Below, one piece after another: positions 42,201 to 53,225 of a DNA stretch of 64,000 bases. The DNA lies in NCBI GenBank assembly GCA_002245135.1, contig NGBS01001163.1, positions 62,001-126,000 of the forward strand. Direction: 5' to 3'. This stretch comes from Proteromonas lacertae (lineage: Eukaryota; Sar; Bigyra; Opalinata; Proteromonadidae). The number at the start of each line of letters is the position of its first letter. Position 1 is the first letter of the stretch. The notes beneath the pieces are model-generated. The model made no database searches. It had not been told where the DNA came from and saw nothing but the letters and a program-made list of their open reading frames with translations. A program made the position numbers and the translations under genes.

Positions 42201-43524
42201 CAGCATAACAGTTTAAGAATATGATTAAATCTGTAATATCACTTTCATTTATATACTTACTTTGCTCATCATTTAATATAAATCTAGATTCTATAATTTC
42301 TTTTATTGGAGTAATATCAGTGTTTGGTTTATTAGCTTTTGTTAATGATAATTCATGCATCCAGTAATACTTTTCATAATTATACATTCCATAAATACTA
42401 TTTGGTAATCCTAATTCTTCGGCTGTATACAATTCATTATACATACCATAAATACTATTTTGAAAATCTATTGTATTTTTATACATTGTAATATCATTAA
42501 ATCCATAATTTTCTCTTTCTTTATAATATTCTATTAATTTAACTGAACCATTTTTATCACCAATACTAATACATGGTTTAATAAGTACTAATGAGTTTGT
42601 TGATGTGGGATAGGCTTGTAGAGATAGTATTGTAGAACCATTTGCTAGTATAGACCAAATTTTCATATTCATATTATATACCACTTCATATATTCCTCTT
42701 ACTCTAAGTTCAACTAATCTTTCATTTGGTATACATCCATTTTGACAATAACCAAAACTAATACCTGCAGTACCAACACTCATTATTTCATAATAGAAAT
42801 GATATATTCCTTCATTCTCTTTCATTTCTTCATTTATTATAAAACTATATTTATAATTATCTTCACCTCTGAATATTTTATTACAGACAATATATTTAAT
42901 TCTATCATAAATATTATCACTTTCATTATAATATAAGTTCTTTTTACGTGTTTGAAAATTAAATAAATAAACTCTTTCTTTATTAACATCATCAATATGT
43001 TGTAATTCTATATCTCCTTCAGCTTTATATCTTTCTATTATAACTGGTAATTTCCAATATTCAATTAATTTTACTACATTACCTTCACATATACCAGCAA
43101 ATAATGTAATTATATCTGGATAAATTTGACAAACTTCCACTTCTTTACCATTTCCTTGTCTGATTGTCATTCTTTTGTTTAACATATCACAAATCACTTC
43201 ATATACACCTACATTTCCTATAATGCTTTTTATATTATATGGTGCGTTTATTCCATCAAATACTTCCGATTTATCACTTAATAGCCTAATGTATGGATCA
43301 TTCACTGTAACTTTATCATAATATTTACAATAACCAAAATAAATATCACTTTTAAATTGCATAACTTCGAATTTGAAATGGTAAACTTTACCTTCTTCCA
43401 TATGACAATTAACAAAGTAGGGACCTTTATACAAATCTTTTCCTGTGAAAATCTTTTTTGATTGTGATGTAAAAACATCAGCTAATTTTCTTTTCTCAGC
43501 CTTATAACTTGGATTATCACTCAT
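39280..43524 (-). CDS. Crinkler/RHS-type P-loop NTPase with two N-terminal SPRY-like modules
   Basis: A large gene. Residues about 30-160 and 205-335 repeat one module: Y.F.FEVM, FGYC, a YEV strand, then a late strand VKLIEYWK. This resembles SPRY/B30.2 ligand-sensing folds. A Walker A GQPGIGKTSFIY lies at about residue 527 (near 41930), preceded by RDDYYTML. Later come SSPE and YGNIPRQIYY, matching the FGGIPR-type end of Crinkler/RHS NTPases. A helical segment rich in Lys and Glu sits between the Walker A and these motifs. After an AT-rich 32-nt intron near 40130-40098, a second P-loop GHTKIGKTILAE appears (near 39810), with MYIPPFTKDEV. The frame appears broken about once, near the end of the first NTPase region. 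Partners and function are unknown. It is the only gene inside a segment bounded by a 27-nt repeat. Confidence 0.65.
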
Positions 43525-43646
43525 CTTATTTTTGAATTTAAATACTATTTCTATAAAACGAATTATAATATTTCTAAAATATATACAATAATGTAGTCAG
43601 AAGAACTTATAGATGAGATAAATGTAATTATAATTTGAATGAATAG

Positions 43647-43703
43647 CCAATCAAATAGTACCAAGTGTAACCAATCAAATCTATTGAAATCAACCAATCA
43701 AAA
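43647..43703. promoter_or_regulatory. Three CCAATCAAA boxes upstream of the NTPase start
   Basis: CCAATCAAA occurs at 43647, 43671 and 43694, with 24- and 23-nt spacing, about 120-180 nt upstream of the minus-strand ATG at 43524. CCAAT is the core of NF-Y/HAP-type binding sites and works in either orientation. Regular spacing near two helical turns supports a real promoter element. No binding data are available. Confidence 0.45.
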
Positions 43704-44112
43704 ACCGTAATTTATTTTTTTTTGAATTTCGTTTTTCTCATGATATGTAATGAGATGGAGATTAGTATTTTGTAGATTGGTTTCTATTTATATGTTATAA
43801 TTAGTTTTATGCTTTTGAGTGATGTGATATGATTTCAATCGATTTTATACTACTTGTTGAAACTGTTATATAAAACATATACTTTGACCATTATTACCTC
43901 AATCATGCTTTTTGATGATAGGGATTGTAGAAGGGATGGACATTTTCATTAACCTCCTCTAATTGAATGACATTTTCATTTAATAAATAGAGTTTAATAC
44001 ATAATATGTTGCTAATTATTACTTAAGTATATGTTTACTTTTTACTGTCGAAGATGCAATATGAGTTGAGTTGCTCTTTCAAATTATTTAAATCATAATA
44101 ACTGCAAACCTT

Positions 44113-44139
44113 ATCTCTTTCTCTCGCTGTTAATGACAT
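44113..44139. repeat. 27-nt direct repeat, copy 2 (right of the NTPase gene)
   Basis: Matches 39169-39195 with one mismatch, in the same orientation. On the minus strand it begins at an ATG and reads MSLTARERD; in this copy a GTTTGC follows one codon later. It could be a duplicated gene start or a trace of how the NTPase segment inserted. Confidence 0.8.
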
Positions 44140-44399
44140 AGAATATATGGAGTTTATTAACCTAATATAAACATTAAACATTAATAATAATAATAATAAT
44201 AAAATATAAATTTATCATATCCTTCTTCATTTCTTCATAAAGAAAGAATATGATAAAACAATGGAATATTATAAATCAGCATTATAAATATCATTAACAA
44301 ATGTAGCTTTAATATTACATTATGCTATTCCAACATAGTATGAATTAGGTATTATGAAAGATTTATACAACATTATGTTATATGAATCTTGTATATATG

Positions 44400-45087
44400 A
44401 TTTATTCATATATAATATTATCTAGAATAACAATGAAGAATGTGATAAATATTTTCATAGAGCATTAGATACTGCAGAGATTAATATTGATAAATATAAC
44501 TGTGGTAAAAGTATAGCTGATAGATATTATGAAATTGTATTAAGATTATTACTATTGAATGAATAGGATGACTTTAAAAAAACATTAGAATATTTAAATT
44601 TTGCTTTAGAAAACGCATCAACAAAAACAGAAAAATATCAATGTAATTACAATATTAGCACATGTTATTATTACAATGTATAAACATATGCAATTTGTTA
44701 TTAAAATAGGATGAGATTGAAGAATCAATGAAATATGTTGAATCTGCACTTGAATATGTTGAAGCTGATTATCAAAGATGTGATTATCATTGTGGTATGT
44801 GTAGATGTTTATATAAACTTGGTAAAAAAGAAGAATCATTAATACAATTTAAGAAAGCATTAGAATTAGCCAAGAGTGATTATGATATATTTTTATGTAA
44901 TTTTAAAATGTGTAAATGTTATTTTGACAGTGTATGATATATAATATATTATTATAATGAAAATAGAATGAGATTGAAGAAGCAAAGAAATACTTAGATG
45001 AAGCTAACAAGTATATATCAAGTGTAGAAGATGAAGAAGAAAGAAAAGAATTTGAAGAGATTTATAAGAAAGTATATAACAATTAGA
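44400..45087 (+). pseudogene. Truncated copy of the kinase-repeat gene 3' end
   Basis: Repeats such as MKYVESALEYVEADYQRCDY and KALELAKSDYDIFLC are intact and splice as in the source, ending at TAG near 45087. There is no kinase, no first exons and no start codon of its own. A decayed repeat exon lies just upstream. It is best read as a dead 3' fragment. Confidence 0.8.
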
Positions 45088-45119
45088 GAAATTTATCAGT
45101 TAATATTATTATATTAAAT

Positions 45120-45254
45120 ATCACACTGTTTATCGAAATAATATACATCTGTTATGATATTTTCATAAAGAATAATTGATTTCAATAATAATGTAGGCTT
45201 GATTCTAAGCTTGTATCTTTTCATTTTATTTTTTTGAAATCAATTGGTTATCAT
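45120..45254 (+). promoter_or_regulatory. Copied dehydrogenase promoter
   Basis: Nearly identical to the region between the kinase-repeat stop and the dehydrogenase ATG at 22216-22380. It contains the same word AGGCTTGATTCTAAGCTTG and a run of T just before the ATG. In the copy this promoter drives the chimeric frame that follows, if it is active. Confidence 0.6.
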
Positions 45255-45268
45255 GCAAAAAACACCAC

Positions 45269-46537
45269 ATGAAGAAATTTCAAACGCTGAAAAAATACCA
45301 GAAGGCTGGAATAGCAAAGAGATATCTCGAACAGAAAATAATTAAAGAAAGTCAAGGTCAACCAGAAGAAGCTGAAGATTTGGGTGAAAATCCTTTATGG
45401 ATAGCTCCAGATTCTGCATTTAGACTACCTGATATAAAAGACTTGAAATTAGAATCGTTAGATGTAAACTCAAAAATCCAACATTTAAATAAAGAAGATT
45501 TACAAATCGCTATTGAGAATGAATTAGCTCCAATATGGGTTCAAAGAGATGCATATTATGCTCCTTATTTAACAGCTTCAAATGATCCACAGTTATTTGA
45601 GGGAAGAGAAGAAATAGAGAAATACTATCCATCCAATCCATCTGATGAAGATTTGAAAATTGTTGAAGAAGAAAAAGAAGAGGGTGGAAATAAGAAGCCT
45701 GATATACTTCGAAAATCTCCAGCGTTAGATTCTGTTATAAGAGCTGAAAGTGAATTAGATTCTTATCGTTTTGGAACAATTCATGAGGATGAAGATGATG
45801 AAAATGAAGAAAATAGTAGTGATGATTATTATAAACGAAATAGATTAAATACTTCATCATCTGTGACAACGTATAAAAGTGATGATGATGATAGTGATTA
45901 TAATAATAACAATAATAATTCCACGAGAAGTAGTATTCTTGTATCAAAACCACGAATGTCAGTAACTGAATCACCTTATGTTAAATATACCAAGTCATTT
46001 ACAATGCCAAAGAACAAGAGGAAGAGTTTTATGAAACCAACACCACCAGAGAGTCATTCAGCTTATGGTGCAGAACCAAAACCTCCAAAACATCCTCTTA
46101 GACAATCAAAAGTATATTCAGGTAGAAGATCTGGAAAAGTTGAAAAAGAAAAAGAAGAATTTGTAGTTACTGAAAGAACTCAAATTCGTCGAAATATGAA
46201 TAGTTTAGTAAGTGATATAATTCTAATTCCTGATTTACAGAAGAGTATTTGTAGTCTGTTTCATAGATATGATGGAGATAATTTGAATTATGTAGAATAT
46301 GGAACATATGATTTAATAATGTCATCTGTATTTCCTGAATTATCAGATAATGATAAAAGTGGTTTCTTTATTAAATGGAGTAAAAATGAAAAATTCTTTT
46401 ATGAAGATTTTTTGAAAGAGATTAATAAATCAATAAAAGAGATGAATAAAGAAGAGAATAACAGTAATTCACCTAAATCCCATTCTAGAAGTTCATCAGT
46501 TAAAACTGCATCACCACCAAGATCTCCTGCTAAATAA
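45269..46537 (+). CDS. Chimeric open frame: dehydrogenase leader (out of frame) joined to the IPT-gene C-terminal half
   Basis: A 422-residue open frame. The first 12 residues (MKKFQTLKKYQK) are read from the dehydrogenase leader in a different frame. From AGIAKRYLEQKII on, it matches the IPT/TIG protein from about residue 184 of its visible part to its normal C-terminus. The IPT domain itself is missing. Kept are the helical ENPLWIAPDSAFRLPD region, the acidic low-complexity part and the C-terminal EF-hand-like domain (SICSLFHRYDGDNLNYVEYG; LSDNDKSGFF). The authentic dehydrogenase ATG at 45255 runs into a stop after the junction, so translation would need the ATG at 45269. It could be a young gene or just an open relic. 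The frame is seen; expression is unknown. Confidence 0.55.
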   Translation: MKKFQTLKKYQKAGIAKRYLEQKIIKESQGQPEEAEDLGENPLWIAPDSAFRLPDIKDLKLESLDVNSKIQHLNKEDLQIAIENELAPIWVQRDAYYAPYLTASNDPQLFEGREEIEKYYPSNPSDEDLKIVEEEKEEGGNKKPDILRKSPALDSVIRAESELDSYRFGTIHEDEDDENEENSSDDYYKRNRLNTSSSVTTYKSDDDDSDYNNNNNNSTRSSILVSKPRMSVTESPYVKYTKSFTMPKNKRKSFMKPTPPESHSAYGAEPKPPKHPLRQSKVYSGRRSGKVEKEKEEFVVTERTQIRRNMNSLVSDIILIPDLQKSICSLFHRYDGDNLNYVEYGTYDLIMSSVFPELSDNDKSGFFIKWSKNEKFFYEDFLKEINKSIKEMNKEENNSNSPKSHSRSSSVKTASPPRSPAK

Positions 46538-47711
46538 TAGACTTATTTTAATTTAAAGAAATAATTTGATTTTATTCCTAATTTAATTGCAAATTTTGAA
46601 AATATTTACAAAAAACAAAGTAATGAAATAATAATAAAGTAATTCAATTCTTATCATTATTACTTATTGTTCACTTGATTATATCTTTCTTCAAATTCTT
46701 TTCTTTCTTCAAATTCTTCTACACTTGATATATATTTATAAGCTTCAGTTAAGTATTTCTTTGATTCTTCTATCTCATCCTATTCATTACATTAATATTA
46801 ACATTATACACTGCTTATAGTAACATTTACCTATTTCATTATTACATACAAACTTTTCATAATCACTTTTACATAATTCTAATGCAGATTATAATATTCT
46901 ATTGCTTTATTATATTCTTTCTATTATAATCATTATATTAAATCATTATACAATAAAAAAATAACAACCACCTACATTATATCTACATTTGTATTTTTGT
47001 TCATTTGTACAGGCTAGTTCTAATGCAGACTTATAATAATCTATTGCTTTTTCATATTCTTTCTATTATTATTATTATTAATTATTATTATACAATAAAA
47101 ATATAACATAAACCTATAGCACATCTACAATCATATTTTTGTTCATTTCTAACTGCACTTTCTAAACCACATTTAAAACATTTTATTGCTCTTTCATAAT
47201 CTTTCTATGGAGTTTATATAACATCATCAAAAGTCATACGGATTTAAAGTAATTAAATCCTTCTAGAAATTCATCATTGCATCGTGAAGCTAAGCTTTCA
47301 TTTGACTGTTTATTATAGACACACAGTATTTTATACTTTATCACTACTGATATTACATCTCATCATATTCATCATTTTGTATGAATCTGTTGTAAAACAT
47401 CTCATTAATACTGATTTTGAAACAACAGGACTAAAGCTACTAACTCTAAACACTTTTATCAATTCTACATTCTATTCAATATAAATACACCAATACTGAT
47501 CGAAAATTATTCACATTCCTTTTTAAATATCTTGGAATTGATTTTATTATCAATTTTTATAATAACGAAATTGGGTTATTCGAAATGTTTTTCATAAACC
47601 AGATATCAAATATCTCTTTATTTTCTTGTATAATCCTGAATTTTAATTCATACTATATCAAAACAACAAAATAAGAATCATTTAGATTATACATTATTAC
47701 AGTCGTTAATT
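45301..47711. repeat. Inverted duplication, copy A (partner 61130-63392)
   Basis: The reverse complement of about 63392-61130 is found here with very high identity: the IPT C-terminal half, its 3' spacer, a repeat-protein tail on the opposite strand, and flanking sequence up to about 47711. Copy A is about 148 nt longer because it keeps one extra repeat exon plus intron near 46880-47050. The two copies lie about 13.4 kb apart, head to head. Confidence 0.92.
46670..47290 (-). pseudogene. Repeat-protein gene fragment (3' end of a second paralogue), copy A
   Basis: On the minus strand, short exons separated by GT...ATAG introns encode TPR/Sel1-like repeats (YERAIKCFKCGLESVVRN, then CADEIEESKKYL-type units) ending YNQVNNK and TAA at about 46670. 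The family is that of the 22.4-27.8 kb array, but this is a different member. Its kinase and early repeats are absent here. One repeat exon (near 46960-47060) is missing from the partner copy. Confidence 0.75.
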
Positions 47712-48059
47712 TTCATAGAGTTGTTACATTTATTCAAAATTATCAACAAACATTCACATATATTAATTTAATAAATAATTTTGTCTGTTTATGTCTTTCT
47801 TTAAAATCGTAGTATTTCTATCTACTAACACTTTTTAATGTTCAACTAAACATAATTATTCATTTCACTAGATGGAGCTATTATTTTTATTTCTCTTCAC
47901 CAATCTTATCAAATATCTCATCCTTTTCTTTCATTTTGTTTTAAATCAAATATTTTAATTTCCTTGTAAAAGCAATAAAAAAACATAAAGTCAATCTTAT
48001 TTTCATAAACTACAAACAATAATTATTTATATAAAATATAAAAAGAGTAAGTTGAATCT
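47712..48059. other. Intergenic region downstream of the androglobin-like gene
   Basis: AT-rich sequence between the edge of the inverted duplication and the stop of the androglobin-like gene. I see no open frame or motif I can support. Confidence 0.5.
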
Positions 48060-51000
48060 TTACTTCTTCTTCTTAGGAGGAGGTTTCTTTTTAGGAGCAT
48101 TCTTCTTTAATTCTTTCTCATATTCTTTCAACGCTTTCTCTCGAATTACACTTTCTTTCTCTTTTTCTTCTTCTATCAATAATAATTTCTTTCGATATTC
48201 TTCTCGTTTTAACCAATCATTTTCTAAATTATTACTTATATCTTGTCTTCTCTTTAAATATTCTTCTTTCTTTTCACTTATTGTCTATTTTATTATATTA
48301 AATCATTATAAAATCATAAATATATATACTTTTAATCCATTTTCTTGTTCACTTTTTGCAAATCCTAATAGTTCAGTATATTCTTTATTTTCTTCATCCA
48401 TAGCTTCTTTCGTTTCATTTATCATCGATTCTAAATTACTTTCTTCGATTGTTGTTACTTCACCTACAGCTACTAATGGATCAATATCAGGCAAATCACT
48501 CTTCATTTCTTGTCTCCTTCGATAGATATCAACTTCTTCTTCTTCTAAATATGTTGGAACTGCATTCACATCATTGTTCAAATAGATTGTTCGATTTTCT
48601 TTACCTTTTTCAAATCGTAACGGATCTTCTTCTAACCATTTACTTAGATCTTTATTACGATTTACATCATCAACAGTATCTCGTTTTCTATTACAAATAT
48701 TATTACATATTATAAACATTATAAATATACAAACTGATTCCTTTACTTGATTCACATTCTACTATCCAAAATAAGCGATTTTCTTCTAAACTTGGCATGG
48801 CAATATAATCTTCAGGATTCATTACTCCTGCATTTTTACCTCCTTTCTTTCCTTGAGTTGGAGTTTTGGATTTCTTTCCTTTAGCTGGAGATGATCCTTC
48901 TGCTTCAGGATTTGATAATTCTTCTTCTAATTTCTCTCGATTTATATGATATAATGGCCAAGTTGATTCTAATTCATGAATTGTTTCACTGTTTAATCTC
49001 TCTTCATCTAATCGACCTCGAATTATAAATGGACCTTTAAAACCTTCTTCTTTACCACTTACCAAATAAGGAAATTGATAGATTATTATTTCACCAATCC
49101 CTTTATATTCTTTCATCACTTTTCGATCTTCACTTGATCCATCTATTATTTCGATTATAAATGGTAAATTACTATCACTTAATAAATATCTCATCGTTAA
49201 ATCACTTACTCCACTGTTCAAACTAACTAGATCTTGTTCAAAATAGTAATATTTATTTAAAATATAATAATCACCAAAGTATTGGGTAAAAGTCATTGGA
49301 ATATCTTCACTCTTAGCTTGTAATACTTTGTCAGTTAATATACTAAGTTCGTAAGGTGTGGAAGGTAAAGGATTTGTTTCATTATATCCATATATTATTA
49401 TTGTATAACCTCGATTATTATTATTCTTCAATGTAAATGGTTGAGTTCTTAATAAAGGAAATTCTGTTACTTCCACATTTTCATTATTGATTAAGACAAT
49501 ATGAACATAATCTCTAACATCATAATGACTTATATGTAAATTCAATTCCATTTTGATTTCATCTTCTTTTATCATTATCACTTTTCTTAACCAAATCTTC
49601 CATTCTTTACAATTTTGCATTGGAGATAAACCTTGAGTATTATTCACTTGTAGTTTTAATTCTAATGGTCGAGTTACATACATAAATGAAGGATTTATTA
49701 TATAATCAGTAAATATCGATAAAGAATATCCTTGACTACAATCACATTCTAATAATAACATATGACGACCTGGTGATAGTTTCAATTTGTGACTTAACAT
49801 TGTTGAAGTATTTAGCGATTTTATTACTACCGATGTTGTTAATGCTTCATCAAAATTATTTGGGATTTCTCGAATATTTAATAAAGCATTACATGGTTCA
49901 TATTTCTTTTCATATAAATCACTTGTAAATATTAATAAGACATTTTCATATTTCTTTAATGTAGGTGGAACATAACCTAAATCTTCAACAGATTCTTCTT
50001 CTTCTTTCATCTCTTCTTTTGTTTCTTCTTTTACTTCTTCTTCTTTAGATTCTTCTTTCTTACTTTTCTTATCATTCTTTTTGGATTTTTTATTATCTTT
50101 ATTTCGAGGAGATTGTTTTGGAGATTTAGATTTCATTTCTTCTTCTTTCTTTTCTTCAACTACATTGATATTTTCATTTTCATTTGTTTCTGTTACTTCA
50201 GGTTCAGGTTCAGGTACTTCGATTATTATCATTGAGGGAGGATAATAATACGGTGGGTTAGATTCGATATAACTATTATCACTTAATAGATGATGACAAA
50301 TAGATTGATTTTCGATTGATGGAGTTGGATTTACCACATTCCAATTCCAATGATTCTTTATTAATACATCATTCTTAAAATAATTACCACATTCAAATAT
50401 CAACACTTCGATATTAAAAATTTCATAAGATTCAGCGATGGGAATCCAGTAATCTAATTCTTTCAGTGGAGGAGAAGGAGGAACAAGTGTGTCTAAATCA
50501 TATCGAAGTGGATAAAACACTTGGATTTGTTTCTCTTTCTGAGGAGAGATTCGAATTCGTCTTACTCCATAATATCGACCTTCTACAAAACCACGATCTG
50601 AGTCAGACTCAGTACAGTGTAATAACATCACATATGGAGGTGTTGATAGATTGTTGAATTCTTCATAACTTTCATTCTCTTTTAATTCAAAAGTTATATT
50701 GTTTGGTATTTCAACTGTTTGACCTTTACCTTTTCCTCCTCCACCACCACCTGCTTTTTCTTTACCTTTGGCAGGAGGTTTAGGTTTATTAGGTTTTTTA
50801 TTTGGAGCTTTCGTTTGTTTAGCTTTATTAGCTTTTGGATCTAAAGCTGCTTTTCTATCAGCATCTATTTCTGATTGTGTTTTTAATGGTATTGATGGAA
50901 TAGGAAATGGAGTTGATCTTTGTAAGTAATCCCACCATTCTTCGCCTTGAGTGATTGTTGTAGGAATCCAACTCTATTAATAATAATTTATAAAATAGAT

Positions 51001-52074
51001 AATAATAATATACGGTTAAACTATGAATAATCCAAGGATCTAATAGATTTGGAGATGGAGGATATAACGATCTAATTTTCAAAATTGCTTTGTGTAATAG
51101 TAACGGCCAAATTTCTCTTACATTTGAACTAGCAGTTAATAATGCATTATCATCTCCATCAACTGGTATTAAATCATCAATTACTATATATCTCCATTCA
51201 TTACTTATAAACACTTTAATTACATATTTACCAGATGGATTATAGATTGGATAGTTATTCTCATCTTTGGGATAGATAGCTTCCCATAAGTATGTATTTG
51301 GTTCACTTATTTTATCAGGATACAATGAGATACACTCTAACTCTGAAGCTACAGCTTTTGTATCTGGACATGCATCATTCACTAATAACGGATGAACTAA
51401 TGTACGATAACAAGGTAATGGTGGATTAGCAGGATTATTGCTATTATAATCTGATAAATCATCTAATTTCACACACTCTGGCGTTGAGGCTATAATGAAC
51501 GGTAAAAATGGATCTTCTGCTGGTTCATTTGCTTGAGATATACTGTTCTTCTTATCAGGTTTTTTTGAAGGTGATTTTGATTTTTTTCCTCCTGTATTTG
51601 CGGTTGATGGAGGATCTTCTTTTTGAACAGGTGATTCGACTATTGGCTTGCCTGTTCGTTGTGCTTCCATTATTACTCTTTGTTTTATGTAATCATAAGC
51701 TCTAATCCATCTTACTACTTGAAGTTCTGATTTACAAGGAAGTGGTGGATTTCCTTCTGGATCTGTGAACGGTTGTTCAGCTGTACCAAAATCATAAAAG
51801 TCTAAATAAATAAATTAATATTATAATACCAATTACACTCTGATCCCAAACTGGAGGTAATGGAATTGGAATTTCATTTTCTTGTAATAAGTCTGGTACA
51901 TTTGTGATTGATTCTGGTGGTTTAAACTCCTATAAATATAAATAAGTTTGAAAAATATACTTTTCTTGGTTCACTATCTACATCAATATTAAACTATAGA
52001 GAAGAATAAATTGATAATGATAATACGGTTGGAATATTCTTCTTATCTTTCCCCTTTTTTACTTTTGAAGGCAT
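48060..52074 (-). CDS. Androglobin-like calpain-domain protein
   Basis: MPSKVKKGKDKKNIPT begins at 52074; four introns of about 30-40 nt precede a long exon. An early block reads DFYDFGTAEQPF. The calpain-like region (51560-51000) has LYPDKISEPNTYLWEAIYPK, KYVIKVFISNEWRYIVIDDL, DDNALLTASSNVREIWPLLL and then LLDPWIIHSLT. This is the degenerate calpain module of androglobin, a flagellum-linked protein needed for sperm formation in mammals. Lys-rich linkers and beta-rich repeats follow (50600-48780), then a coiled coil and a basic end (PKKKPPPKKKK). I do not see the circularly permuted globin of animal androglobins, and the total of about 1,280 residues is shorter than the human protein. A calpain-7-like relative is the alternative. 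Cilia-related neighbours favour androglobin. Confidence 0.78.
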
Positions 52075-52283
52075 TTGAAACGGATTTTCGTTATTTTTCG
52101 GAACCCAAATATTTAAACCCCAAAACGGTATTTTTTTCTAAAATGAAAAATATACACTTCTGATAATTTATAATAAAAAATAAACGTAAAATGATTATTA
52201 ACAAATAATTCAACAATGAAATGAAGATTATATATATACTAATATTATAGTTATTTACATAAATATTAAAAACACATACAAAT

Positions 52284-53012
52284 CTATTCACAATTAATCA
52301 AGGAAGGAAGTGTATTGGAGAATGACATGTATTTGCCTAACACATTTTCAGATTTCTCAACATATACTGGATCTGACTTTGTAGCTTCACAGTGAGCTAT
52401 ATAATCAATATCATTAAGTAAAGAAGGTAATATTGTGCCATATTCACTATTGAATTTCTCATATATTCTATCAAACATGTTTTCTATGGATGATTTATTA
52501 TTCTGTAATTTGAGGTATTTATTGACTGCTTTTCTAAAAACTACTATGCAATACTCTGAATAGGTTTTACATAACATTTCTATGTTTGTTTGAACTTTCT
52601 TTGCTTCTCTACTCAGTTTACAGGGTGAAAAGTATAATCTTGATGAAGCTCTTTTTGATTTTTTATCTGTTTCGGTTTGGTTAAATACTACTCGTGATAT
52701 TTCTATTACAAAATAACAATGATAATGGAGTCTATACCATCATGATCAAAATCTCTACCAAATTTCACAAACGTAGCAATTAAAGCTCTTACATCATCTT
52801 TGGATTGATTCCATTTCCAACTAAAAATATCATCAAATAATAGAACCATAGATTTTGTTTCGAAAATCAGAACTCTTAATATCTATGAATAAATACATTA
52901 TATATAGATAAAATTATACAGTTGGATTGTCACAAGGCTTTTTTGGAAGGTGTGGAATGTCATTTTCACTTCGAACACCTTGAGGGAATGATAGTCGCTG
53001 AATATCATCCAT
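52284..53012 (-). CDS. Unrecognised helical protein
   Basis: MDDIQRLSFPQGVRSEND starts at 53012. Two introns of about 37 nt (near 52922-52886 and 52732-52698) join three exons of about 220 residues in total. Visible parts are ETKSMVLLFDDIFSWKWN, KFGRDFDH, then a basic linker, a helical segment EAKKVQTNIEMLCKTYSEYC and a C-terminal tail ending LINCE. No family is recognised. It shares a divergent region of about 210 nt with the LMBR1-type gene. Confidence 0.55.
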
Positions 53013-53225
53013 TTTATAACAATATATGTTTAATTTATATCAGTTAAATTGTAAAAAGACGAAGATTGAGTGATTTATTACTTTTTTAAAATTTTTGATA
53101 AAAATTGACTGTATGAAAATTTTGAAACACCATCAAATATTTAAATGTATGAATATAGTATTTAACAAAGCCTCAACAAATCAAGCCAAGTTTATTATTA
53201 AGATTTGTTTTTAATAATTTTTAAG

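Larger units (their letters stand above)
43525..44376. other. Upstream region of the NTPase gene and the left edge of the next duplication
   Basis: No full gene is visible. Three CCAATCAAA boxes occur close to the NTPase start (listed separately). Two GACATTTTCATT words lie near 43938 and 43968. From about 44240 to 44376 the plus strand carries a decayed repeat-protein exon (MEYYKSAL, then a stop), less like the 23-kb source than what follows. Confidence 0.4.
44377..45302 (+). repeat. Inverted partial duplication of 22166-23086 (repeat-protein tail plus dehydrogenase start)
   Basis: The sequence matches the reverse complement of 23086 down to 22166. It includes the last four or so repeats of the kinase-repeat gene with their introns, its stop codon, the full spacer, and the first 16 codons of the dehydrogenase (here MQKTPHEEISNAEKIP). 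It lacks the kinase and the first 23 or so repeats. Differences are few but include amino-acid changes, for example MCKCY for IGKCY. The right edge is the junction with the IPT copy at 45301-45302, where the two sources share GA. Confidence 0.92.

Noticed and set aside
39169-44139. Calling the NTPase segment a transposon with target-site duplications
   Set aside because: No terminal inverted repeats, transposase or integrase is visible, and 27 nt is long for a target duplication; both repeat copies start at an ATG, so a duplicated gene start is as likely.
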